Positions 18,137-26,708 of a stretch of DNA of 64,000 nt are shown one piece after another (the first letter of the stretch is position 1; every line of letters starts with the position of its first letter). Origin of the DNA: Flavobacterium potami (GTDB lineage Bacteria > Bacteroidota > Bacteroidia > Flavobacteriales > Flavobacteriaceae); NCBI RefSeq assembly GCF_020026915.1, contig NZ_JAINUY010000003.1, forward strand, positions 186,001-250,000. Reading direction: 5' to 3'. Position numbers and translations under genes: made by a program. Below the pieces are notes generated by a model. It did not search any database. It saw nothing but the letters and a program-made list of their open reading frames with translations, and was not told the DNA's origin.

Positions 18137-20302
18137 ATGATCAGTATTACAGAAAAAACATTACAAGACTTACAATTTCCAACTGTACTCGAAACCATTT
18201 CAGATGGTTGTAACACCGATATTGGAAAGGAAAAAGCTTTACAAATAAAACCATTTAGAGATAAAGAAGAATTAATGCAATCGCTGATGCAGACATCAGA
18301 GTATGTTTCTTCTTTTCAAAATAATAACGCCATTCCGAATCACGGATTTGATGCTATCACACACGAAATTAAATTCTTAGCAATTGAAGACAGCTTTCTT
18401 GAAGTAGGAAGTTTCAGAAAAATTGCCAATCTTTCTGCAACTACAAATGTATTATTGAACTTCTTGAAAAAGTTTGATGATTATTATCCGAATCTAAATG
18501 CAAGAGCTTCAAGAGTAGAATTGACAAAAGACATTATCACTGCAATTGATGCAATTGTGGATAAATACGGAGAAATTAAAGACAATGCTTCTCCTGCTCT
18601 TTCTGGAATTCGTCAGAATATGAATTTGGTTCGCGGAAAAGTAAATCAAAGTTTTGGTTCGGCTTTAACTCAGTATAATAGTTTGGGTTATTTGGATGAT
18701 ATTAAAGAAAGTTTTGTACAAAATCGTAGAGTTCTAGCGGTTTTAGCCATGTATCGCCGTAAGGTAAAAGGCTCTATTTTAGGAAGTTCCAAAACCGGAA
18801 GTATTGCCTATATCGAACCTGAAGCTACTTTAAAATATTCTCGCGAATTAGCCAATTTAGAATACGAAGAAAAAGAAGAAATTACGAGGATTTTAAAAAA
18901 CTTATCAAATGTAATTCGTCCTTATCTTCCTTTACTAATTGAATATCAGGATTTTTTAAGCGACGTAGATGTAGTCGCTGGGAAAGCAAAATATGCAAAT
19001 CGAATCAACGGAATTTTACCAGCAATTACAGAAGAAAGAAGATTATTTTTTAGAGAAGCGTATCATCCGATTTTGTATTTGAATAACAAACAAAAAAAAG
19101 AAGTCACTCATCCGCAAACTATTGAATTAAAACAAGAAAATAGAATTATTGTAATTTCCGGTCCAAATGCAGGTGGAAAAACAATTTCCTTAAAAACAGT
19201 TGGTTTATTACAATTAATGCTGCAATCTGGAATTCTTATTCCAGTTCATGAAAGAAGTGAAACTTTCTTATTTGATAGAATTCTGACTGATATTGGAGAC
19301 AATCAATCCATTGAAAATCATTTAAGTACATATAGTTATCGATTAAAAAACATGAATTATTTTTTAAAGAAATGTAATCGAAAAACCATGTTTTTAATTG
19401 ACGAATTTGGTACAGGTTCTGATCCTGAATTGGGAGGAGCTTTGGCTGAAATTTTCTTAGAAGAATTTTACCATCGAGAAGCTTTCGGAATTATCACAAC
19501 TCATTATTCTAATTTAAAAATTCTGGCTAACGAATTACCGTACGCAACAAATGCCAATATGATGTTCGACGAAAAGTCATTGGAGCCAATGTATAAATTA
19601 GCTTTGGGTCAAGCCGGGAGTTCTTTTACTTTTGAAGTTGCTCAAAAGAATGGAATTCCATTTGGACTAATCAACCGTGCGAAAAAGAAAATCGAAGTTG
19701 GAAAAGTTCGTTTTGATAAAACTATTGCGACGCTTCAAAAAGAGAGATCGAAATTGGAAAAAACTTCTTTGAATTTAAAAGAAGAAGAAACTCGTGCACG
19801 TGAAGAAAGTAAAAAGATGGAAAACATCAATACGAGAATTCAACAGAAATTAGAAAGCTATCAGGAATTATACGACAGCAACCAGAAGATTATTTATATC
19901 GGACAAAAAATTGATGATATTGCCGAGAAATATTTCAACAACAAAAATAAAAAAGAACTTATTGGTGAATTCTTGAAAATTGTTGAAATTGAAAATTCTA
20001 AACGTAAAAAAGCAACTCCAAAAGAAGTAAAAGCAAAAGTTGAAAAACAAAAAGAAATTATTGCCGAAGTTTCTGTAAAAGTTGAAGAAATACGAAAAGA
20101 GAAAAAAGAGAAAAAACTTAAACCCGTTATAGAAAAACCAAAGCCAATTTTAAAAGTTGGTGACCGAGTAAGAATGCTTGACGGAAGATCAGTCGGTAGT
20201 ATTGATTTGATCGAAAAAAATAAAGCAACTGTAAATTATGGCATTTTTACTTCGAAAGTAAGTTTAGATGAATTGGAATTGGTTGAAGCGGTTAAAAAAT
20301 AA
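18137..20302 (+). CDS. MutS2-like ATPase lacking the Smr nuclease domain
   Basis: 721 aa. Helical lever/clamp region (about 1-310), then the MutS ATPase: Walker A SGPNAGGKTISLKT near residue 343, the DNQSIENHLSTYSYRL segment, Walker B MFLIDEFGTGSDPELGG near 418, and ITTHYSNLK. A long coiled coil and a Lys-rich stretch follow, then a KOW-like end (VGDRVRMLDGRSVGSIDLIE). MutS2 proteins act on branched DNA or stalled ribosomes and usually end in an Smr endonuclease domain of about 80 residues; none is present here and the stop is clean. The absence of mismatch-recognition domain I excludes canonical MutS. Confidence 0.85.
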   Translation: MISITEKTLQDLQFPTVLETISDGCNTDIGKEKALQIKPFRDKEELMQSLMQTSEYVSSFQNNNAIPNHGFDAITHEIKFLAIEDSFLEVGSFRKIANLSATTNVLLNFLKKFDDYYPNLNARASRVELTKDIITAIDAIVDKYGEIKDNASPALSGIRQNMNLVRGKVNQSFGSALTQYNSLGYLDDIKESFVQNRRVLAVLAMYRRKVKGSILGSSKTGSIAYIEPEATLKYSRELANLEYEEKEEITRILKNLSNVIRPYLPLLIEYQDFLSDVDVVAGKAKYANRINGILPAITEERRLFFREAYHPILYLNNKQKKEVTHPQTIELKQENRIIVISGPNAGGKTISLKTVGLLQLMLQSGILIPVHERSETFLFDRILTDIGDNQSIENHLSTYSYRLKNMNYFLKKCNRKTMFLIDEFGTGSDPELGGALAEIFLEEFYHREAFGIITTHYSNLKILANELPYATNANMMFDEKSLEPMYKLALGQAGSSFTFEVAQKNGIPFGLINRAKKKIEVGKVRFDKTIATLQKERSKLEKTSLNLKEEETRAREESKKMENINTRIQQKLESYQELYDSNQKIIYIGQKIDDIAEKYFNNKNKKELIGEFLKIVEIENSKRKKATPKEVKAKVEKQKEIIAEVSVKVEEIRKEKKEKKLKPVIEKPKPILKVGDRVRMLDGRSVGSIDLIEKNKATVNYGIFTSKVSLDELELVEAVKK

Positions 20303-20519
20303 GTTTTCAATCGCAGTCACAGTCAGTCTTGAAATTGACTAAAAAAAGAGCAAAATTAAAATAAAGCGATTTAAAAGACGTTTTCTTTTTTAAAGCAAAA
20401 TATCATTACGGTTTTTTAAAATTGGATTTAAACAGATTTATGAAAGCTATTTTTGATTTATAAATTTTATCACAAATCAAAAAACAATAGATAAAAATAA
20501 TTTAAAATTATATACGTTA

Positions 20520-20553
20520 TAGCTTTGTCAAAGTTTAGAACTTTGACAAAGCT
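20520..20553 (+). promoter_or_regulatory. 14-bp hairpin overlapping a -7-like element before the DCC gene
   Basis: AGCTTTGTCAAAGT (20521-20534) and its exact complement (20540-20553) around a 5-nt loop. TAGCTTTG at 20520-20527 is a perfect TAnnTTTG box inside the left arm. It ends 19 nt before the next ATG. It could be a protein operator, an mRNA hairpin or part of the word-like repeat family. Confidence 0.55.
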
Positions 20554-20572
20554 TTACTTTTAAAATTAAAAA

Positions 20573-20986
20573 ATGGATAATCTTCCAAAAAATAAAAAAA
20601 TAATTCTTTTTGACGGAGTTTGTAATCTCTGTAGTTCCGCTGTACAATTCATTATCAAACATGACAAAAAAGATATTTTTAGATTTGTGGCATTGCAATC
20701 TGATTTAGGAATCTCAATTTGCAGACATCTAGGAATAAGTTTTTCTAAAATGGATAGTATTATTTTGTACAATCCAGGAATAGCATATTTCTACAAATCT
20801 TCTGCTATTCTCGAAATCGCTAAAAATTTTGGAGGTATCTGGAAATTAACACCTATTTTTAGAATTGTACCCATTTTTATAAGTGACAGAATTTATGATT
20901 ATGTTGCAAAAAACAGATACAATTGGTATGGCAAAAAAGAAAGCTGCATGATTCCGACTCCTGAATTGAAAGCTAAGTTTTTGTAA
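20573..20986 (+). CDS. Thiol-disulfide oxidoreductase DCC family protein (DUF393)
   Basis: 137 aa. The family signature is at the N-terminus: IILFDGVCNLCSSAVQFIIK, giving the DxxCxxC motif of a thioredoxin-like fold, then FRFVALQSDLG and a C-terminal RNRYNWYGKKESC-like end (KNRYNWYGKKESCMIPTPEL). No signal peptide. DCC proteins are predicted redox proteins with no firmly assigned substrate. A strong hairpin lies just upstream and a bidirectional terminator downstream. Confidence 0.9.
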   Translation: MDNLPKNKKIILFDGVCNLCSSAVQFIIKHDKKDIFRFVALQSDLGISICRHLGISFSKMDSIILYNPGIAYFYKSSAILEIAKNFGGIWKLTPIFRIVPIFISDRIYDYVAKNRYNWYGKKESCMIPTPELKAKFL

Positions 20987-21030
20987 AATTCCAATTTTTC
21001 TCAAACTAGATCGAGAAACTTAAAATATAA

Positions 21031-21070
21031 AAAAATCCCAAATTCACATTGATTGGAATTTGGGATTTTT
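21031..21070. terminator. Bidirectional terminator between DCC gene and ettA
   Basis: 15-bp perfect stem AAAAATCCCAAATTC / GAATTTGGGATTTTT with a 10-nt loop; A and T tails allow use from both converging genes. Confidence 0.85.
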
Positions 21071-21092
21071 TATATTGAAATTTTCAGATTTA

Positions 21093-22784
21093 TTATCTAA
21101 TTAATTTTCTGTATTTCAAACGTTTTGGAGTTAAATCACCACCAAGACGTTTTTTCTTGTTTTCTTCATAATCAGAGAAACTTCCTTCGAAGAAATAAAC
21201 TTCAGAATCTCCTTCAAAAGCTAAGATGTGTGTACAAATTCTATCTAGGAACCATCTGTCGTGAGAAATAATTACAGCACAACCTGCAAAATTCTCCAAA
21301 CCTTCTTCAAGAGCACGAAGTGTATTTACGTCAAGGTCGTTCGTAGGCTCATCTAGTAAAAGTACGTTTCCTTCTTCTTTCAAAGTCATTGCCAAGTGCA
21401 AACGGTTACGTTCTCCACCAGAAAGCATCGAAACTTTTTTGTTTTGCTCTCCACCACCAAAGTTGAAACGAGATAAATAAGCTCTTGAGTTTACTTGCTT
21501 CCCTCCCATCATAATCAATTCCTGACCATCTGCGAAGTTTTCCCAAATAGATTTATTCGGATCAATATTAGAGTGCGACTGATCTACGTAAGCAATTTTT
21601 ACAGTTTCTCCAACTGAAAATTCTCCACTGTCCGTAGCTTGTTCGCCCATAATCATTTTGAAAATAGTTGATTTACCAGCACCGTTTGGTCCGATAATTC
21701 CAACAATTCCAGCTTGTGGCAAAGTAAAGTTCAAATTATCATACAATAATTTTTCACCAAAAGCTTTTGCTACATTTTTAGCTTCAATAACATTTGTTCC
21801 TAAACGTGGACCGTTCGGGATATAGATCTCTAGATTTTCATCTAGTTGTTTTTGATCTTCATTTAACAATTTGTCGTAATTCTGTAAACGCGCTTTTTGT
21901 TTTGTCTGACGACCTTTTGCACCTTGACGAACCCACTCCAACTCACGTTCTAAAGTTTTTCTTCTTTTAGAAGCCACTTTTTCTTCTTGAGCCATACGGT
22001 TTGATTTTTGATCTAACCAAGAAGAATAATTTCCTTTCCATGGAATACCTTCTCCTCTATCCAACTCCAAAATCCATCCTGCAACATTGTCCAAGAAATA
22101 ACGGTCGTGCGTTACAGCAATTACAGTACCAGCATATTGTGCCAAATGTTGCTCTAACCATAAAACTGACTCAGCATCAAGGTGGTTGGTTGGCTCATCC
22201 AAAAGCAATACATCTGGTTGTTGCAATAACAAACGACATAAAGCTACACGACGACGCTCACCTCCTGAAAGATTTTTGATTGGCGTATCTCCTTCTGGAG
22301 TACGTAAAGCATCCATTGCAATTTCTAATTTTGTATCAATTTCCCAAGCACCAAGCGCATCAATTTTATCTTGTAAAGCTGCTTGACGATCCATTAATTT
22401 ATCCATTTTATCTGGATCTGAATAGTTTTCTTCAAGACCAAACAAATCATTGATTTGATTGTACTCTTCTAAAACTGCCATAGTTTCAGCAGCTCCCTCA
22501 CGAACTACTTCGATAACCGTTTTAGAATCGTCAAGGATTGGTTCTTGTTCTAAGTAACCTACTGTATAACCTGGCTGAAAAACTACATCACCTTGATAAT
22601 TTTTATCAACTCCCGCAATAATTTTTAAAAGAGAAGATTTACCAGAACCGTTAAGACCTAGAATACCAATTTTAGCTCCATAAAAGAAACTTAAATAAAT
22701 ATTCTTAAGTACCGGTTTGTCTGCTCCTTGATAGGTTTTACTCAATTTCTGCATTGAGAAAATTACTTTCTTATCGTCTGACAT
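21093..22784 (-). CDS. ettA: Energy-dependent translational throttle protein EttA (ABC-F)
   Basis: 563 aa with two ABC ATPase domains and no membrane segments. Walker A GLNGSGKSS near residue 40 and GPNGAGKST near 355; signature motifs LSGGERRRVALC and LSGGERNRLHLA; DEPTNHLD and DEPTNDLD. The Arg/Lys-rich linker between domains and the C-terminal DLTPKRLKYRKL are typical for EttA, which binds the ribosomal E site and gates translation according to ADP/ATP. Transcribed toward the DCC gene with a shared terminator. Confidence 0.93.
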   Translation of the reverse strand: MSDDKKVIFSMQKLSKTYQGADKPVLKNIYLSFFYGAKIGILGLNGSGKSSLLKIIAGVDKNYQGDVVFQPGYTVGYLEQEPILDDSKTVIEVVREGAAETMAVLEEYNQINDLFGLEENYSDPDKMDKLMDRQAALQDKIDALGAWEIDTKLEIAMDALRTPEGDTPIKNLSGGERRRVALCRLLLQQPDVLLLDEPTNHLDAESVLWLEQHLAQYAGTVIAVTHDRYFLDNVAGWILELDRGEGIPWKGNYSSWLDQKSNRMAQEEKVASKRRKTLERELEWVRQGAKGRQTKQKARLQNYDKLLNEDQKQLDENLEIYIPNGPRLGTNVIEAKNVAKAFGEKLLYDNLNFTLPQAGIVGIIGPNGAGKSTIFKMIMGEQATDSGEFSVGETVKIAYVDQSHSNIDPNKSIWENFADGQELIMMGGKQVNSRAYLSRFNFGGGEQNKKVSMLSGGERNRLHLAMTLKEEGNVLLLDEPTNDLDVNTLRALEEGLENFAGCAVIISHDRWFLDRICTHILAFEGDSEVYFFEGSFSDYEENKKKRLGGDLTPKRLKYRKLIR

Positions 22785-22843
22785 TTTTTATGTTCTTTAT
22801 ATAAATTAATTATTTTTCTATTGAATTTTATTATTTATTGAGA

Positions 22844-23026
22844 TTAAACTCTACCTTTTAAAGCATTGAAAACCCATGCATTAGCAAGGAAACCTACACC
22901 GGTCGCAGCAAATCCCCAGCCTGATACTTCTCTGTATCTAAAAGCTCCAAGACCTATAAGCAACAATCCCATAAGTACCATTATAAAAGTAGCCCATCCT
23001 AAAATGGTATTTTTATTCATTCCCAT
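22844..23026 (-). CDS. Small two-helix membrane protein
   Basis: 60 aa, two hydrophobic segments: TILGWATFIMVLMGLLLIGLGAF and GWGFAATGVGFLANAWVFNAL. It resembles a short flavobacterial membrane protein family I recall as CAL67264, of unknown function. Start MGMNKN; the second Met is also possible. It lies 59 bp before ettA on the same strand and after holA. Confidence 0.7.
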   Translation of the reverse strand: MGMNKNTILGWATFIMVLMGLLLIGLGAFRYREVSGWGFAATGVGFLANAWVFNALKGRV

Positions 23027-23089
23027 AATTGTGTAATTATTTTTAGTAGTAAAATTTTCAGAAAGGCAAATATCGTGAATTTTAATGGC

Positions 23090-24094
23090 TTAATTAAATA
23101 TTTTATACAGCATTTCTTTAAGCAAATCAGATTGCGGCAATGCATTGGCTCCCACACCTTTACTCTTAACATCAATATCTCTTAACGCAGCTACAATCTG
23201 GCTTACCTTTCGCATTGGGAAATTTTTTACCGCCAAATCATATTCTTTTAAAAAAAAAGGATTCACTCCCAGAGCCGAAGCGACGTTTTTTGGATTTTTA
23301 TCTTTTAAACCATGGTACTTTAAAAGCTGAACAAAAAATCCGAATACTAAACCAGTTGTCATCACTAAAGGATATTCTTTAGGATTATGAGCAAAATTCT
23401 CCGCTATTTTATAAGCCTTCAACTGATTACGTTCTCCAATTGCTTTTCGAAGTTCGAATACATTATAATCTTTGCTGAAACCGATATTCTCTTCAATATG
23501 TTCTGCCGTAATCATGGTACCCTGGGGCAAAATAATTTGAAGTTTTTCTAACTCATTATTAATTTTACTTAAATCGGTTCCCAAAAACTCCACCAACATT
23601 GCATTTGCTTTTGGATCAATTGTATATTTTTTTCCTGCTAAAACACGTTTAATCCAGTCACCTACCTGATTCTCATATAATTTTTTGCTCTCATAAACAA
23701 TTCCATTCTGAGCCAATAATTTCGTTACTTTTTTACGCTTATCAAGAGTTTTGTATTTGTAGCAAAAAACAAGTACCGTAGTTTCCATCGGATTATTTAC
23801 ATACGATTCAATTTTATCAATTGTCCTAGATAAATCCTGTGCTTCTTTGACAATAACGACCTGACGATCAGCCATCATCGGATAACGCTTAGCTGTTGAA
23901 ACAATTTCATCCACAGAAACATCTCTTCCATACAAAACGGTCTGATTAAAACCTTTTTCTTCTTCAGCTAAAACATTCTGCTCGATATATTCTGATAACT
24001 TATCTATATAATAAGGTTCTTCACCCATTAAAAAATAAATTGGCTTAATATTTCCGGCTTTTATATCATTAACGATTTTTACAACTTCGTCCAT
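23090..24094 (-). CDS. holA: DNA polymerase III subunit delta
   Basis: 334 aa. Clamp-loader subunit that opens the beta sliding clamp. Start region VVKIVNDIKAGNIKPIYFLMGEEPYYIDKLSEYI is the family N-terminus, with later FLGTDLSKINNELEKLQII (lid of the AAA-like fold) and the helical collar region NVFELRKAIGERNQLKAYKI. No Walker A is expected in delta and none is seen. It diverges from the HsdR_N-like gene across a 69-bp gap holding GTTTCAAG-type words. Confidence 0.93.
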   Translation of the reverse strand: MDEVVKIVNDIKAGNIKPIYFLMGEEPYYIDKLSEYIEQNVLAEEEKGFNQTVLYGRDVSVDEIVSTAKRYPMMADRQVVIVKEAQDLSRTIDKIESYVNNPMETTVLVFCYKYKTLDKRKKVTKLLAQNGIVYESKKLYENQVGDWIKRVLAGKKYTIDPKANAMLVEFLGTDLSKINNELEKLQIILPQGTMITAEHIEENIGFSKDYNVFELRKAIGERNQLKAYKIAENFAHNPKEYPLVMTTGLVFGFFVQLLKYHGLKDKNPKNVASALGVNPFFLKEYDLAVKNFPMRKVSQIVAALRDIDVKSKGVGANALPQSDLLKEMLYKIFN

Positions 24095-24130
24095 TTAAAA
24101 TTTGTTTCAAGTTTAAAGTTTCAAGTTAGT

Positions 24131-24159
24131 TTGAAACAAAAAACTATTTTATATTTTTG
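24131..24159 (+). promoter_or_regulatory. Promoter (TTG-N18-TATTTTTG) for HsdR_N-like gene
   Basis: TTG at 24131-24133, 18-bp spacer, TATTTTTG at 24152-24159, and only 4 nt to the ATG at 24164, so the transcript should be leaderless or nearly so. Confidence 0.6.
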
Positions 24160-24163
24160 CTTT

Positions 24164-24616
24164 ATGCAGCGATTAAATTTTCCAATCTATAGTTTTCGAT
24201 TCAAAAATAGCGAAAATAAAGTGTCTATTTTTGATGAAATAAGAAAAAAATTTATAATTCTTACTCCAGAAGAATGGGTCCGTCAGCACGTAGTTCATTA
24301 TTTAATTTACGAAAAAAAATATCCCAAATCGTTAATTAACGTAGAGAAAGTTTTAAAAGTCAACGGGTTAAGAAAACGATACGATATTGTTGTTTTTAAC
24401 TCTGATGGTTCTATACATATATTGGTAGAATGCAAAGCACCCGAAATTAAAATCTCTCAAGCAACTTTTGATCAGATTGCACGTTACAATATGACAATGC
24501 AGGCACGGTTTTTGAATGTGACAAACGGACTAAACCATTTTTATTGTCAAATGGATTTCGAAAACGAAAAATATGAGTTTTTGAGAAACCTGCCTGATTA
24601 TAAAGAAAACCATTAA
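24164..24616 (+). CDS. Type I restriction HsdR N-terminal-like nuclease-fold protein
   Basis: 150 aa from MQRLNFPIYSFRF. A short protein with the PD-(D/E)XK-like core seen in the HSDR_N_2 family: ILTPEEWVRQHVVHYLIYE, LRKRYDIVVFNSDGSIHILVECKAPEIKIS (Asp then ExK as ECK), and QIARYNMTMQARFLNVTNG. It is widely conserved alone in Bacteroidota, without restriction partners, next to holA; the biological role is unknown. The in-frame TTG 11 codons upstream is the promoter -33 element and is rejected as start. Confidence 0.8.
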   Translation: MQRLNFPIYSFRFKNSENKVSIFDEIRKKFIILTPEEWVRQHVVHYLIYEKKYPKSLINVEKVLKVNGLRKRYDIVVFNSDGSIHILVECKAPEIKISQATFDQIARYNMTMQARFLNVTNGLNHFYCQMDFENEKYEFLRNLPDYKENH

Positions 24617-24640
24617 CAAAGAATAAATAACGAAGTACTT

Positions 24641-25660
24641 TTGGATAAAATAGCAGTTGTCATTTTAAATTGGAACGGAGTAAAATTGCTTGAGCAGTTT
24701 TTACCATCTGTTATTCAGTTTTCAGAAGGCGCAACGATTTATGTTGCAGATAATGATTCGACAGATAATTCTGTTGATTTTGTTATCCAAAATTTCCCTA
24801 CCGTAAAAATTGTAAAAAACACTGGCAATCATGGTTTCGCAAAAGGTTATAATGATGCTTTACAACATATAGATGCAGAAATTTACGCATTAGTCAATTC
24901 AGATATCGAGGTAACTGAAAACTGGCTAAAACCAATTCTTGAAACCTTCGATAATGATAAACAAACAGCCATAATTCAGCCAAAGATTCTTGATTTTAAA
25001 AATAAAGAATATTTCGAATATGCTGGTGGTGCTGGTGGTTTCATTGACAAATATGGATTCCCATTTTGCAGAGGAAGAATATTTGAAACTTTAGAAAAAG
25101 ACAATGGACAATACAATGATAATTGCGAATTGTTCTGGGCTTCAGGTGCGTGTTTTTTCATCAGAAAAAAAGTGTATCATGAACTTGGTGGGTTTGACGA
25201 AAGCTTTTTTGCCCATCAGGAAGAAATTGATTTATGCTGGCGTGCTGCCAATGAAGGGCATATAATTAAGTACAATTCACAATCAGTTGTATATCACGTT
25301 GGAGGAGCAACTTTGCAACAAGGAAATCCAAAAAAAACGTATCTGAATTTTAGAAATTCGTTATTAATGCTTGTTAAAAATCTACCTAAAAGAGGATTGT
25401 TTTGGGTAATTTTCTTTCGTATGGTCTTAGACGGAATTGCAGGTATCCGTTTTCTTACACAAGGTAAATTCGGACATACTTTCGCCATTTTAAAGGCACA
25501 TTTTTCATTTTATTGTTTATCTTTAAAATATCTTAAAAAACGAAAAGATTTTCAAATACAGCAATACTATTTGGTAAAAAGCATCGTTTTTCTTTACTAT
25601 ATAAGGAAAATGACCTTTTTTAAAGAAATCTTTAACAGTATTCAAAATATTAAAAACTAA
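24641..25660 (+). CDS. Glycosyltransferase family 2 protein
   Basis: 339 aa. GT-A fold: IAVVILNWNGVKLLEQFLPS, VADNDSTDNS, ALVNSDIEVTENWL (DxD-type metal site as NSD), WASGACFFIRKKVYHELGGFDE and FFAHQEEIDLCWRAANEG. The C-terminal part has hydrophobic helices (LFWVIFFRMVLDGIAG). Such enzymes resemble rhamnosyl- or other glycan-transferases for surface polysaccharide; the sugar cannot be named. The start is TTG at 24641: the family begins at this residue and no ATG is nearby. That TTG also lies inside a TACTTTTG box. Confidence 0.88.
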   Translation: MDKIAVVILNWNGVKLLEQFLPSVIQFSEGATIYVADNDSTDNSVDFVIQNFPTVKIVKNTGNHGFAKGYNDALQHIDAEIYALVNSDIEVTENWLKPILETFDNDKQTAIIQPKILDFKNKEYFEYAGGAGGFIDKYGFPFCRGRIFETLEKDNGQYNDNCELFWASGACFFIRKKVYHELGGFDESFFAHQEEIDLCWRAANEGHIIKYNSQSVVYHVGGATLQQGNPKKTYLNFRNSLLMLVKNLPKRGLFWVIFFRMVLDGIAGIRFLTQGKFGHTFAILKAHFSFYCLSLKYLKKRKDFQIQQYYLVKSIVFLYYIRKMTFFKEIFNSIQNIKN

Positions 25661-25665
25661 ATTTG
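25658..25665 (+). promoter_or_regulatory. -7 promoter element (TAAATTTG) for the OmpA-like lipoprotein
   Basis: TAAATTTG overlapping the stop of the glycosyltransferase gene, 27 nt before the ATG at 25693. Confidence 0.5.
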
Positions 25666-25692
25666 TAATCAAGTCTAATTAAAATTAAATTT

Positions 25693-26526
25693 ATGAGAAA
25701 AATAGTTATCGCACTATCAGTATTAATGGCCCTAACATCATGTGTTTCTAAAAAGAAATATGCGGAGTTGGAAGCAAAAAACAAAGAGACCCAAGATTTA
25801 TTAAACTCTTGTACTGTAAAATTAAATACGTGCTTAGAAGAAAAAGCTGGATTAGCTGCTACTGCTGAAAGCTACAAACAACATAATCAAGACTTAATCA
25901 ATAGTTCTAAAGATTTAACAATCTTAACTACTAAAGGTGCTGAAAATCTTGAAAAATCTCTTGAAAGCTTAAAAGAAAAAGATTTAAAAATTTCTAGACT
26001 TCAAGATGCTTTAACTAAAAAAGACAGTGTTACTTTAGCATTAGTTACAAGTTTAAAAGGAGCAGTTGGAATCAACGATCCAGACATCGAAATCAATGTT
26101 GAAAAAGGAGTTGTATTTATCTCTATCGCTGATAAATTATTATTCAAAAGCGGAAGCTATGACGTAAGTGATAAAGCTAAAACTGTTTTGGCTAAAGTTG
26201 CTAAAGTTGTAAACGACAAACCTGATTTTGAGTGCATGGTAGAAGGTCATACAGATGACGTTCCTTACAAAAGCAACGGAATTATCTTAGACAACTGGGA
26301 TTTAAGTGTTAAACGTTCTACTTCTATCGTTCGTGTATTAACAAACGATCTTGGTGTTAACCCAGCTAAATTAATTGCTGCAGGTAGAAGTTCTTATGTA
26401 CCATTAGTTGCAAATGATTCTGCTGAAAACAAAGCTCGTAACAGAAGAACTCGTATCGTAGTTATGCCAAAAATCGATCAATTTTATGATATGATCGAAA
26501 AAGAAATGAAAAAACAAGCAAAATAA
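25693..26526 (+). CDS. OmpA-family lipoprotein
   Basis: 277 aa. Lipoprotein signal with lipobox LTSC (Cys17), then VSKKK, which lacks the acidic surface-export signal, so the protein probably faces the periplasm. Residues 20-115 are a predicted coiled coil (KKKYAELEAKNKETQDLL, ENLEKSLESLKEKDLK). The C-terminal half is an OmpA-like peptidoglycan-binding domain: FKSGSYDVSDKAKTVLAKV, MVEGHTDDVPY, DLSVKRSTSIVRVL, NRRTRIVVMPK. It likely tethers the outer membrane to the cell wall. Own promoter and a strong terminator frame it. Confidence 0.92.
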   Translation: MRKIVIALSVLMALTSCVSKKKYAELEAKNKETQDLLNSCTVKLNTCLEEKAGLAATAESYKQHNQDLINSSKDLTILTTKGAENLEKSLESLKEKDLKISRLQDALTKKDSVTLALVTSLKGAVGINDPDIEINVEKGVVFISIADKLLFKSGSYDVSDKAKTVLAKVAKVVNDKPDFECMVEGHTDDVPYKSNGIILDNWDLSVKRSTSIVRVLTNDLGVNPAKLIAAGRSSYVPLVANDSAENKARNRRTRIVVMPKIDQFYDMIEKEMKKQAK

Positions 26527-26550
26527 TTCTTTCTTGTTGTATAAAAACAG

Positions 26551-26578
26551 AAAAGCAGGTCAATCGACCTGCTTTTTT
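26551..26578 (+). terminator. Intrinsic terminator after the OmpA-like gene
   Basis: 11-bp perfect stem AAAAGCAGGTC / GACCTGCTTTT with a 4-nt loop, followed by further T residues. Confidence 0.9.
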
Positions 26579-26708
26579 GTATCCTTAATTTTTTAATAAC
26601 CAATTAAATATAAATCAAGAACAGCATTATTTTAAGTTAACTAACTAAATTTTAACTATAATAAAGTTAGTTATAATTTTTAAGATGTAATACAATTAAA
26701 GTTTTTTT

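Noticed and set aside
24164..24616. Remnant of a type I restriction system
   Set aside because: The short HsdR_N-like protein is complete, has its own promoter and no HsdM/HsdS neighbours; stand-alone copies are common in the phylum.
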